DNA from: Spirochaetaceae bacterium
GTDB taxonomy: Bacteria > Spirochaetota > Spirochaetia > PWKH01
Reading direction: 5' to 3'
Assembly (NCBI GenBank): GCA_003557605.1
Contig: PWNW01000266.1
Coordinates: 1 to 24,004 of the forward strand
Length of the DNA stretch: 24,004 nucleotides
Each line of letters starts with the position of its first letter. Position 1 is the first letter of the stretch. Positions 15,142-22,940 of this stretch are shown here, piece by piece. A program made the position numbers and the translations under genes. The notes under the pieces were generated by a model, which worked only from the letters and a program-made list of their open reading frames with translations, was not told the DNA's origin and did not search any database.

Positions 15142-16200
15142 ATGAGACATATTGTGGTGATAATGGGAATTTGTCTGTTTACCCTGCTGTTCAGCGGATG
15201 CTATGTAATGCGTCAGGGCACCAGTCTGCTTCGATATCAGATGAATGCTCGTCCGATAGAGAGGATCATCAATGATCCCGAGACATCATATGAGACCAGG
15301 CAGTTTCTGCTGCAGGTTGAGGAGATACTGGACTTTGCCATGGATGAACTTGGTCTTCAGGAGAGCAGAAACTACCGCTCCTATGTGGAGATTGACAGAA
15401 ACTACCTGGCGGCGGTGGTCTACGCTGCAGAGTCGCTCTCTTTTGTACGCCATACCTGGAAATTCCCCATTGTCGGAGAGGTTCCATACAAGGGATTCTT
15501 TAATCCCGATCATGCCCGCAGGGAGGCTGAATGTCTTGAAGCTCAGGGATATGACACCTGGATCAGCGCCGTGACCGCCTTCAGCACCCTCGGATACTTC
15601 CGGGACCCCCTGTACTCATTCATGAAGCACTACAGCACCTACCATATTGCAGATCTGATCATCCATGAACTGGTCCATTCCACAATCTGGATGAAGGACC
15701 AGGCGGGGTTCAACGAAGCACTGGCGGTCTACATCGGCAACCGGGGCGGGGAGCTCTTTGCTGAACGGACCTATGGAGCTGATTCACCAGAATACCAGGC
15801 AATCTTTGATCTCAGGCAAGACCGTGAACAGTTCAACCATGATATCCTGGATCTCAAGAAGCTTCTGCAGGAGCTGTATGCCCTGCCCATACCGGATGAG
15901 CAGAAGCTTGTAAGGAAACAGGAGATCATTGACACCTTCCAGAAGCAGTTTCTTGCATCCTATGAACAGCGGTACCTGACCCAACGATATCTTGGGTTTG
16001 CGGAGCTTGAGGTCAATAATGCCTACATCAGTATTTTCAGCCTCTACCATCCCGGTGATGATATATATGAGAGGATCCATATGGAGGCTGCCGGAGGGGA
16101 CCTCTCCAGGATGATCCAACTGCTTAAGCCCCTGGACGGGACGAGAGAGGATCCCTATGTATTTATGAATGCTCTTCTCGAAACGTGCGGAGCCCCCTGA
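15142..16200 (+). CDS. Predicted zinc aminopeptidase-like lipoprotein (COG4324-type)
   Basis: The protein has 352 residues. It starts MRHIVVIMGICLFTLLFSGC, a signal with a lipobox (LFSGC, Cys20 lipidated), so it should be anchored on the periplasmic side of a membrane. A gluzincin-like zinc site is present: HELVH at 175-179, followed after 12 residues by E192 in GFNEALAVYIG, a plausible third ligand. The context DLIIHELVHSTIWMK and the upstream GYFRDPLYSFMK match the family of predicted aminopeptidases as I remember it. The activity of that family is not well established, so peptide substrates are an inference. No Shine-Dalgarno precedes the ATG; a -10-like GATAGT six bases upstream would make it leaderless. 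The diguanylate cyclase gene follows after 76 bases with its own promoter. Confidence 0.82.
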   Translation: MRHIVVIMGICLFTLLFSGCYVMRQGTSLLRYQMNARPIERIINDPETSYETRQFLLQVEEILDFAMDELGLQESRNYRSYVEIDRNYLAAVVYAAESLSFVRHTWKFPIVGEVPYKGFFNPDHARREAECLEAQGYDTWISAVTAFSTLGYFRDPLYSFMKHYSTYHIADLIIHELVHSTIWMKDQAGFNEALAVYIGNRGGELFAERTYGADSPEYQAIFDLRQDREQFNHDILDLKKLLQELYALPIPDEQKLVRKQEIIDTFQKQFLASYEQRYLTQRYLGFAELEVNNAYISIFSLYHPGDDIYERIHMEAAGGDLSRMIQLLKPLDGTREDPYVFMNALLETCGAP

Positions 16201-16241
16201 GATCCTGCAGTTTTTTTTCTCACCTCCACTGACCTTTTTTC

Positions 16242-16271
16242 TTGACAGTTCCGCAGGTCTCAATCAATTAT
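16242..16271 (+). promoter_or_regulatory. Promoter of the diguanylate cyclase gene, probably leaderless
   Basis: A perfect TTGACA (16242-16247) is followed after 18 bases by AATTAT (16266-16271; 4 of 6 to TATAAT). The ATG at 16277 is only five bases further on, and no Shine-Dalgarno is visible. Transcription would start at the initiation codon. The -10 assignment is weaker than the -35. Confidence 0.5.
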
Positions 16272-16276
16272 GTACC

Positions 16277-17836
16277 ATGGCGTACACCACAGGTCTATGG
16301 CTGTTCATCATACCGATGATCATCTATACCGCACTGATAGTTTCATCCTTCCGCATACGGGCAACCCGCCCGGGCAGGGCATTCCTGGTGCTTCTGTCCC
16401 TGGCCATAATCTGGAATTTAGGGTTCATCCTGGAGACCGCTGCTCTGACCAGGGAGCTTAAGATGGTGTTAACCAGGGTGCAGTTCATCCCCATCTGCCT
16501 GCTTCCCGTAACTTGGGTATATCTCACCGCTGCATTTCTGGGTTACAAGATAACACTGAAGCACGTTCTGATGCTGCTGGTGGTTCCTTCGGCCACCCTT
16601 TCCATCCTCTGGTTTGTCCCCCCTCCGAACTGGTTCTGGGGAGATCCCCAGGTAATGTATTACCAGGCACCGTTTCCGGTGATGGACTATGACTATCAGT
16701 GGTGGTATCACTTTGTGAACCTTCCTTACGATTATATGCTCTTTGCAGCAGCCTTTGTGATGCTCATCCGCGGACTGTTCACCATGCACCCCATCTACCG
16801 GATGCAGGCTCTGCTGCTTCTTGCGGCGATCATACTGCCCCTGACGGTCAATCTTCTGTACAACCTCGGGATATCACCGGTGCCCCACTACAACTACACT
16901 ACCGCAGTGTTCAGCATCTCCGGTCTGCTGATCGCATGGTCCCTCTTCCGATACAAGTTCCTTGACCTTGTCCCCACTGCCCGGGATACGGTAATTGAGC
17001 AGATGGATGACGGGGTTATTGTGGTCGACATGAAGCATCGGATTGTGGACATCAATCCCGCTGCACGAAGCATCACCGGAAGCCATGGACCTCTTGCAGG
17101 CACCCATCTTTCGGAACTGCAGGAGAAGACCATCTGGAGCGTCCTTGAGGAGCTTACCTCCTCAGAGATGACCCGAGCCCAGGTTGAAATTGACCAGGAC
17201 GGAAGGAAGGTGTTTGACCTCCAGATCTCCTTTGTATCTGACAAAACCAAAATCCCCACAGGAATGATCATCACCCTGAGGGACACGACCGAACGTGCAG
17301 AGCTTTTTGACAAAGTGCATACCCTGGCTTCTCAGGACAGTCTGACGGGACTGCTGAATCGGAGGCGTCTCATCGAACTGGGCAGTGAGTATCTTTCTCA
17401 GGGAAAGCCGATGAGCATGATCATGATTGATGTGGACAAGTTCAAGGTGGTAAACGACACCTACGGCCATGAAGCGGGAGACAAAATACTGATAATGGTC
17501 TCTGAATTCTGCATAAAAGCTGCAAAGAAGCACCACCTTGCGGGGAGAATCGGAGGCGATGAGTTTGCGGTAATCCTGATGGATACCAAACTGCCTGCAG
17601 CTCTCCCCGTTGCTGAAAGACTGAACCTCGCCATCCAGGCAGCACAGGTGAAATCAGGGCGCAAGAACATATCTGTTACGGTGAGCGCAGGGGTTTCATC
17701 CACCTCCCTGCTGGACCCGGATGAAAAAACCCTTGAACAGCTCTTCTCCCTTGCTGACCGTGCCATGTACCAGGCAAAGATACGCGGCAGAAATCAGGTG
17801 CTGTCAGCGGAATTTCTTGTCAGGGAGCCAAAGTGA
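16277..17836 (+). CDS. Membrane-bound diguanylate cyclase (7TM sensor + PAS + GGDEF)
   Basis: Makes cyclic di-GMP from two GTP. The protein has 519 residues. Residues about 5-230 carry seven or so hydrophobic helices that resemble the 7TM sensor region found at the N-terminus of some histidine kinases (HVLMLLVVPSATLSILWFVP, then YHFVNLPYDYMLFAAAFVML). A PAS domain follows (about 238-345, DDGVIVVDMKHRIVDINPAA). The GGDEF domain has the intact active site GGDEF at 426-430, metal-binding D385 in MIDVDKFKVVND, and DSLTGLLNRRR. The inhibitory RxxD site expected before GGDEF reads KKHH, so product inhibition through that site is unlikely. The frame is open to 16169, but the ATG at 16277 follows the promoter. 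Its end overlaps the convergent methyltransferase gene by 17 bases. Confidence 0.93.
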   Translation: MAYTTGLWLFIIPMIIYTALIVSSFRIRATRPGRAFLVLLSLAIIWNLGFILETAALTRELKMVLTRVQFIPICLLPVTWVYLTAAFLGYKITLKHVLMLLVVPSATLSILWFVPPPNWFWGDPQVMYYQAPFPVMDYDYQWWYHFVNLPYDYMLFAAAFVMLIRGLFTMHPIYRMQALLLLAAIILPLTVNLLYNLGISPVPHYNYTTAVFSISGLLIAWSLFRYKFLDLVPTARDTVIEQMDDGVIVVDMKHRIVDINPAARSITGSHGPLAGTHLSELQEKTIWSVLEELTSSEMTRAQVEIDQDGRKVFDLQISFVSDKTKIPTGMIITLRDTTERAELFDKVHTLASQDSLTGLLNRRRLIELGSEYLSQGKPMSMIMIDVDKFKVVNDTYGHEAGDKILIMVSEFCIKAAKKHHLAGRIGGDEFAVILMDTKLPAALPVAERLNLAIQAAQVKSGRKNISVTVSAGVSSTSLLDPDEKTLEQLFSLADRAMYQAKIRGRNQVLSAEFLVREPK

Positions 17837-18938
17837 GCAGAGCGGCGCACTCCAGGTGAAATGTCTGGGGATAGAGATCCACCCCGATAATTTCCTTAAC
17901 AGCATACCCCGAATCAGCCATGGTCCTCAGGTCCCGGGCAAAGGTTGCGGGACTGCAGGAGACCGAGACAATCTGTCTTGGCTGTGCTGAGAGCACTGCC
18001 TTCAGCGCCCCGGTGCTGATCCCCCTTCGGGGAGGGTCTATCACCAGCCGGTCGATGCGTTTTTTCGGCAGATTCCTGCTCCACTGCTCAACAGACGCCG
18101 ATATGGTACGGACGCTGCCGGGAAGGTTCTTCCGGGCAAAGGCAAGGCATCCTCTGTTCTGCTCAACCGCTGAAATCCGGGGATACACATCTGCGAGAAA
18201 TGCAGCAAAGGTCCCGACTCCGCTGTAGATATCAACCGCTTCAGTCCCTACAGCATCACGGGTAATCATATCGAGGAGGGGGGGAAGCGCATCGGTGTTG
18301 GACTGGAAAAAAACCCTTCCGTCAAACAGGAAGCGGTGCGCCCTCCCTGCTGAATCACAGAGGGTCAATGAGGTCTCCCTCCTGGACGAAGCGATACCCT
18401 CATCTCCTGCAAACATTGATGCGGTAACGTCAATACTCTCAGGATTCTCTCTCAGCAGCCCGTCGAGGTCTCTGTGCAGCACCGGGCATGATTCAACCGG
18501 AAGCACCCGGTTGGATGAACGCATGAAAAAACCCGTCTGCCCCTGTTCATTTCTGTGGAACCGTGCTCTCCTGCGGTATCCCCAGGGTTCTGACCGGTAT
18601 ATCTTCACCCCATGATATGCTGCGGCCCCGATGCGCTGCAGGGCATCCTGAAGGATACTGCGTTTTACGTCAATTTGGGTATCATAGGAGGCATACTGGA
18701 AATCACATCCACCGCAGCGGGAATAGTATCTGCAGGGAGGTTCAATACGGTCTGATGAGGGTTCAATGATTTCCCTGATCTCCCCCTGGATGTAGTCCCG
18801 CTTCCTCAATACCGGCTCAATGAGGAGCTTCTCGCCGGGAAGGGCGCCGGGAACAAAGACTACCCCTTCAGAAGTTCGGGCCAGAGCAAGCCCCCCGGGG
18901 ACAACCTTCTCCATCACTGCGGTGAACTCAGATTCCAG
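17820..18938 (-). CDS. rlmD: 23S rRNA uracil-C5 methyltransferase, RlmD/RumA-type (TRAM + Fe-S + SAM)
   Basis: Uses SAM to methylate C5 of a uracil in RNA; RlmD acts on U1939 of 23S rRNA. A TRAM domain (from FTAVMEKVVPGGLALA) is followed by a 4Fe-4S site CRYYSRCGGC with a fourth Cys in ESCPVLH; its spacing (5-2-72) is close to that of RumA. The catalytic domain has VDIYSGVGTFAA (SAM), DPPRRG, the nucleophile in VSVSCSPATFARDL, and FHLECAALL at the end. Other members of the family (RlmC, RlmCD) cannot be excluded. The start is unclear: the frame is open to a TTG at 19019 inside the desulfidase gene. I give a CTG at 18938, which keeps the TRAM domain whole and has GGGAGGAGAGG upstream. An ATG at 18914 would cut the first TRAM strand and has no good Shine-Dalgarno. 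Confidence 0.85.
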   Translation of the reverse strand: MESEFTAVMEKVVPGGLALARTSEGVVFVPGALPGEKLLIEPVLRKRDYIQGEIREIIEPSSDRIEPPCRYYSRCGGCDFQYASYDTQIDVKRSILQDALQRIGAAAYHGVKIYRSEPWGYRRRARFHRNEQGQTGFFMRSSNRVLPVESCPVLHRDLDGLLRENPESIDVTASMFAGDEGIASSRRETSLTLCDSAGRAHRFLFDGRVFFQSNTDALPPLLDMITRDAVGTEAVDIYSGVGTFAAFLADVYPRISAVEQNRGCLAFARKNLPGSVRTISASVEQWSRNLPKKRIDRLVIDPPRRGISTGALKAVLSAQPRQIVSVSCSPATFARDLRTMADSGYAVKEIIGVDLYPQTFHLECAALLTLAP

Positions 18939-20232
18939 AGCCCTCTCCTCCCTTGGAAACCATGATGTCAAGGATGATCCGATCGGTCTCCTCCATACCG
19001 GCTCCTCCGATGCGGGCAAGATTCTTCAGGCTCTTCTCCACATCACACTCATTAATTCCCTTTTCCCCTGATATCTCAATGTCATCCAGGGCGAGCAAGG
19101 CCGAACGGAATGCCGCCTCCACCACCGTAGCGACCTTCAGAGCACAGCCGTCCTTAGCTCCGTCACATACCATGCCGGTAAGGTCCCCGATCATGTTCTG
19201 CACCGCCTTGTATACATGGGCCAGGGTTCCCCCTAAAAGAAAGGCAATGCCGCTGGCAGCCCCGATGCCTGCGGTGATGGCGCCGCACAGGGCAGTCAGT
19301 CTTCCCATGCCCTGCTTGGCATGCACCGCAGCAAGATTGCTCAGCACCAGCGCTCGGTGAAGCTTCTCCTGGTCTGCACCGGTCTTTTCAGCAACCGCCG
19401 CTACCGGAAGGGATACGGTGATGCCCTGGTTCCCGCTGCCGCTGTTGGTCATTACCGGAAGGATGCATCCCGCCATGCGTGCATCCGCAGCAGCGGAGGT
19501 AAGCTCCACCGCATAGGTCATCAGGTTGTCTGACAGGATGCTTCGCTCCACATTCCGTCTGATGGACTTGCCCACCCTCAGCCCGTAATCTCCCGTAAGG
19601 CCCTCCTGCGCAGCAGCCCGGTTCATCCGGGCCCCTTCAAGAATAAACCCCAGGGGAGCAAGATCGCTCTCCATGGCAAAGGCAAACACATCCTCCAGGG
19701 ATTCCGTTTTCACCTCAAGAAGCGTTTCTTCATCCGCAGGGACAAGGGGCTTTTCCATCACCGTTTGACCGTCTTTGACAATGCGGTGCACATCGGTATG
19801 GGAGTTCTTAATTATCACCGAAGCTTGATGGTCCCCGGCTGTGATGACTGTCTCTACATAGAGCTTTTCATGTCCCTCATAGCGGCTGATCACTATTATG
19901 CGCCTGCTCACCAGCTTCTTTGCCCTGGTCACCCCATCCTCGCTGACTTCGGCAATGACCTCAAGTCCCTTGTCCGGGTCACCGCCGGTACAGCCCATAG
20001 CCGCGGCAATAGGTATCCCCGCCATGCCTGTTCCGGGAATGCCGACCCCAAGGGCATTCTTGATGATGTTTCTGCTGAGAATCAGTTCGATCTTTTCAAA
20101 ATCTTCAGCTTCAAATCCGAGAACTTCCCGTGCCTTGGCGCAGGCAAGGGCTACCGCAATCGGTTCGGTGCACCCCACCGCCGGGACCACTTCCTGTCTC
20201 AGCAGGGCTGTGTACCGTTCATCTCTGTTCAT
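18928..20232 (-). CDS. L-cysteine desulfidase family protein (UPF0597 / CyuA-like)
   Basis: The family breaks L-cysteine down to sulfide, ammonia and pyruvate with a 4Fe-4S cluster; related proteins are annotated as serine dehydratase alpha-like. The protein has 434 residues from the ATG at 20232. VGCTEPIAVALA (C21) is the family signature. C316 (TALCGAITAG) and C356 (GMVCDGAKDGC) are 40 residues apart, the same distance as the two later cluster cysteines described for the Methanocaldococcus enzyme, so the cluster should be intact. Also typical are GVGIPGTGMAGIPIAAAMG and PVMTNSGSGNQG. An upstream TTG at 20268 keeps the frame open but is the -35 box of the promoter; the ATG at 20232 matches homologue N-termini. 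The methyltransferase gene begins inside its 3' end. Likely roles are cysteine detoxification or use as a nutrient (inference). Confidence 0.88.
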   Translation of the reverse strand: MNRDERYTALLRQEVVPAVGCTEPIAVALACAKAREVLGFEAEDFEKIELILSRNIIKNALGVGIPGTGMAGIPIAAAMGCTGGDPDKGLEVIAEVSEDGVTRAKKLVSRRIIVISRYEGHEKLYVETVITAGDHQASVIIKNSHTDVHRIVKDGQTVMEKPLVPADEETLLEVKTESLEDVFAFAMESDLAPLGFILEGARMNRAAAQEGLTGDYGLRVGKSIRRNVERSILSDNLMTYAVELTSAAADARMAGCILPVMTNSGSGNQGITVSLPVAAVAEKTGADQEKLHRALVLSNLAAVHAKQGMGRLTALCGAITAGIGAASGIAFLLGGTLAHVYKAVQNMIGDLTGMVCDGAKDGCALKVATVVEAAFRSALLALDDIEISGEKGINECDVEKSLKNLARIGGAGMEETDRIILDIMVSKGGEGSGI

Positions 20233-20239
20233 AGACTGC

Positions 20240-20268
20240 ATTCTTACCGAGTCCCCCCCTGTTGTCAA
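20240..20268 (-). promoter_or_regulatory. Promoter of the cysteine desulfidase gene, probably leaderless
   Basis: On the minus strand a perfect TTGACA (20268-20263) lies 17 bases before AAGAAT (20245-20240; 4 of 6 to TATAAT). Seven bases then lead to the ATG at 20232, and no Shine-Dalgarno is visible. The site lies in the short gap after the NtrC-like gene, so the desulfidase can be expressed apart from the upstream operon. Confidence 0.5.
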
Positions 20269-20283
20269 GGCGCCTGCAGACCT

Positions 20284-21654
20284 TCACTGCATGCCGTATT
20301 CCATGATCTTGTTGATCAGGGTCCTTCTGGAAATGCCCAGTTCCTCGGCTGCCCGAGTCCGGTTCCCCTCCCATCGGTGAAGCGCCCTGATGATCGCCTC
20401 CCGTTCAATATCCTTGAGGGACCATCCCTCCCCTTCGGAGAGCTGAATACCCCCTGATTCCCTGCCTGCTTCCATGTCGCCATCCCGATGAAACGTGATG
20501 CCGCGAAGCTCAAAGTCCTCAGGTTCCAGCATGGACCGGTCGCTGAATATCATGGCGCGTTCGAGGACATTCTCAAGTTCCCGCACATTGCCGGGAAATG
20601 AATACCGCTTCAGCCGGCTGATCCCCTGGGAAGTGATTCCCTCGGTTTTTGTTCCCATGATCCGGTTCAGACGGTTGATGATGCTGCCTGCAAGGAGGGG
20701 AATGTCATCCCGTCGTTCCCGCAGGGGCGGGATCTCAACATGCACCACGTTGAGCCGGTAGAAGAGGTCCTCACGAAACATTCCTTTCCTCACCTGCTCC
20801 TCCAGGTTTCTGTTGGTGGCTGCAATGATCCTTGCCTGGATCGGCAGGGCGGTGGTCCCGCCGAGGCGGGTAACCCTGCGGTCCTGCAGCACCCTGAGGA
20901 TCTTCACCTGGATGTTGGTCGGCATGTCCCCGATCTCGTCCAGGAACAGGGTGCCCCCGGAAGCAAGCTCAAACATGCCTGATTTGCGGGAAGCAGCACC
21001 GGTGAAGGCCCCCTTCTCGTACCCGAAAAGTTCGCTTTCCAGCAGGTTCTCAGGAACGCCGCCTATGTTGATGGGGACAAAGGGTCCTGACTCCTGTTCA
21101 GAAAAGGCATGTATCTGACGGGCCACCACTTCCTTGCCGGTGCCGCTTTCTCCGGTTATGAGGACAACGGCCTGGGTGGGTGCCGTTCTCGATATGATAT
21201 CCTTGATCTTTTTCATGGCAGGGGACTCGCCGATGAGATCAGGGACATGCTCAATGGCATCAGAACGTCTGCTGGTCTCCACCAGGTTGCGCATGTTCTG
21301 CACTTCAATGAGCTGCTTCAGCCGGATGGTCAGCTCCTCGGGCTCAAAGGGCTTGACGATATAGTCCTGTGCCCCCACCTTCATGGCGGCAACCGCATCG
21401 GCGATATCACCATGGGCGGAAACCATGATCACCGGAATCCGGAATCCCTCCTGGCGGAGCCAGGAAAGCAGGGTGAGGCCGTCCATGCCGGGCATCTTCA
21501 AATCCAGCACCATGGCATCATAGTGCTCTTCCCGAAGCATCCGCTGGGCGGAAAGTCCGTTCTCCGCACCGTCGGCATCAATGGCATCAAGTTTGAGAAA
21601 CTTTCCCATCACATCACGGATGTTTTTCTCGTCATCAACAATTAGAACTTTCAT
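20284..21654 (-). CDS. NtrC-family sigma-54-dependent response regulator
   Basis: The protein has 456 residues with three domains. The receiver (1-120) has the DD pair (7-8), phospho-acceptor D51 and K101. The AAA+ domain (about 140-370) has Walker A GESGTGKE (168-175), the sigma-54 contact loop GAFTGA (215-220), Walker B GGTLFLDE (233-240) and FREDLFYRLNVV. A Fis-type helix-turn-helix ends the protein (RAAEELGISRRTLINKI). All features needed to activate sigma-54 RNA polymerase are present. It overlaps the kinase stop by four bases (ATGA) and has a GGGAGG Shine-Dalgarno, so the two form a cognate pair. Targets may include the ABC transporter upstream in the same operon (inference). I found no complete -24/-12 promoter in the window. 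Confidence 0.95.
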   Translation of the reverse strand: MKVLIVDDEKNIRDVMGKFLKLDAIDADGAENGLSAQRMLREEHYDAMVLDLKMPGMDGLTLLSWLRQEGFRIPVIMVSAHGDIADAVAAMKVGAQDYIVKPFEPEELTIRLKQLIEVQNMRNLVETSRRSDAIEHVPDLIGESPAMKKIKDIISRTAPTQAVVLITGESGTGKEVVARQIHAFSEQESGPFVPINIGGVPENLLESELFGYEKGAFTGAASRKSGMFELASGGTLFLDEIGDMPTNIQVKILRVLQDRRVTRLGGTTALPIQARIIAATNRNLEEQVRKGMFREDLFYRLNVVHVEIPPLRERRDDIPLLAGSIINRLNRIMGTKTEGITSQGISRLKRYSFPGNVRELENVLERAMIFSDRSMLEPEDFELRGITFHRDGDMEAGRESGGIQLSEGEGWSLKDIEREAIIRALHRWEGNRTRAAEELGISRRTLINKIMEYGMQ

Positions 21655-22940
21655 GCTGTACCTCCCGGCAGCTTCACTACCGCCAGCGTTCCTCCGCCGT
21701 CCCTGGAGTGAATTCTCAACGTGCCTCCCGCAGCTTCAACAAACCGGAGAGAAATTGCCAGACCGATTCCCGAACCGTGTATCTTAGTGGTGTAGAAGGG
21801 ATCAAAGAGCTTCTTTTCCTCTCCGAAGGGGATCCCGTCGCCTCGGTCGGCAATCGTGATGGTGACATTCCTGCTGGATGCCACCAGCCTGACGGTGACC
21901 TCCGGATCCTTTCCATCCTCACGGCTCTCCAGGGCATTTTTCAACAGGTTCTCCATCACCGAACGGAACCGCTGCCGGTCAATGCGGACCCTGGCGGAAT
22001 CATAATCCCCTGCATGGAAGGTAATGTTCCGGCTGATCTTCCCGATAAGATCCTTCAGAAACGATGAGACCGCAACATCCTCGGGCTCACCCTGGGGATT
22101 CCGGAGAAACTCAGAAATCCGCCCAGTGAGATGATTCAGCCGCTGGGTCTCATCCTCGATGACCTTGATTTCCCCGTGGTACTCAGGGGGAAGGGTCTTT
22201 TTCAGGTAGGCATTCTGGATGGTTATGGCGCTCAAGGGGTTCTTTATTTCATGGGTCAGGGTCCGGGCGGCCTCCCCAAGCCTTGCAAGCTGCTCCTGCT
22301 CTGCCAGGCGTACCCGGTAGAGGGAGTTTCTGTAATAGAGCTTCCAGATACCGATAACTGCAATAAGGATCATCACCAGGGCAATGGAGTACCAAGTGAC
22401 CGATACAATATACTGTTCCCGGTAGGTCCTCCCCTCCATTTTTATAAACAGGGCCTCGGGAATCCTGATGCGGGTGTCCCGGTCAAGAATCCCCTGGGTA
22501 AACCCGATAATCGGAATTGAATAGGTCATCTGCGCCCTTCTGACAAATGATATCGACTGGTCTTCCTCATGGTAGATCATATCTCCCCGGGCAAGGCGGC
22601 TGCCCGCAGAAAGGTCAATGGAGGAAGGAACTTCTCCCATAGTGAACTGATTTCTCATCAGATTGCCGTTCTGGTCATAGATGCCGATGCCGATAAGAGA
22701 ACTTTCACGGAATATCGTATCCACCGCCGAGGGATTCTCCCCGAACTGGAGCAGGAAGTTGGAAAACACCTGCTCCGCCTGGTACTTCACGATCACCTGT
22801 TCCCTGCGGTTGTTGGAAATGAAGACAAAGGTGGTAAGCCCTGCGAATATAAAAAAGACAAGCACAATACCCAGGAGCACAAAGGTGTTCTCCCGGGTCA
22901 GCTGTGATGGGAGACCAGGTATGCGAAACTTCCTATTCAT
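21651..22940 (-). CDS. Membrane sensor histidine kinase, NtrB/AtoS-like
   Basis: The protein has 429 residues. Two membrane helices (about 19-42 and 188-209) enclose a periplasmic sensor domain of roughly 145 residues that I cannot assign to a family. A short linker coil (VRLAEQEQLARLGEAA) leads to the HisKA helix with the phospho-accepting H230 in LTHEIKNPLSA. The ATPase domain has an N-box (ENLLKNALES), G1 (DRGDGIPFGE), F-box (LFDPFYTTK) and G2 (GSGIGLAIS). No separate PAS domain is seen. The start overlaps the permease stop by eight bases and has GAGG upstream. The operon order permease-kinase-regulator suggests that the kinase senses stress or a compound handled by the transporter (inference). 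Confidence 0.93.
   Translation of the reverse strand: MNRKFRIPGLPSQLTRENTFVLLGIVLVFFIFAGLTTFVFISNNRREQVIVKYQAEQVFSNFLLQFGENPSAVDTIFRESSLIGIGIYDQNGNLMRNQFTMGEVPSSIDLSAGSRLARGDMIYHEEDQSISFVRRAQMTYSIPIIGFTQGILDRDTRIRIPEALFIKMEGRTYREQYIVSVTWYSIALVMILIAVIGIWKLYYRNSLYRVRLAEQEQLARLGEAARTLTHEIKNPLSAITIQNAYLKKTLPPEYHGEIKVIEDETQRLNHLTGRISEFLRNPQGEPEDVAVSSFLKDLIGKISRNITFHAGDYDSARVRIDRQRFRSVMENLLKNALESREDGKDPEVTVRLVASSRNVTITIADRGDGIPFGEEKKLFDPFYTTKIHGSGIGLAISLRFVEAAGGTLRIHSRDGGGTLAVVKLPGGTA

Noticed and set aside
16198..16218. Terminator after the lipoprotein gene (T8 tract at 16211-16218)
   Set aside because: No stable stem precedes the T-tract; only a weak CTGCAG palindrome is present.
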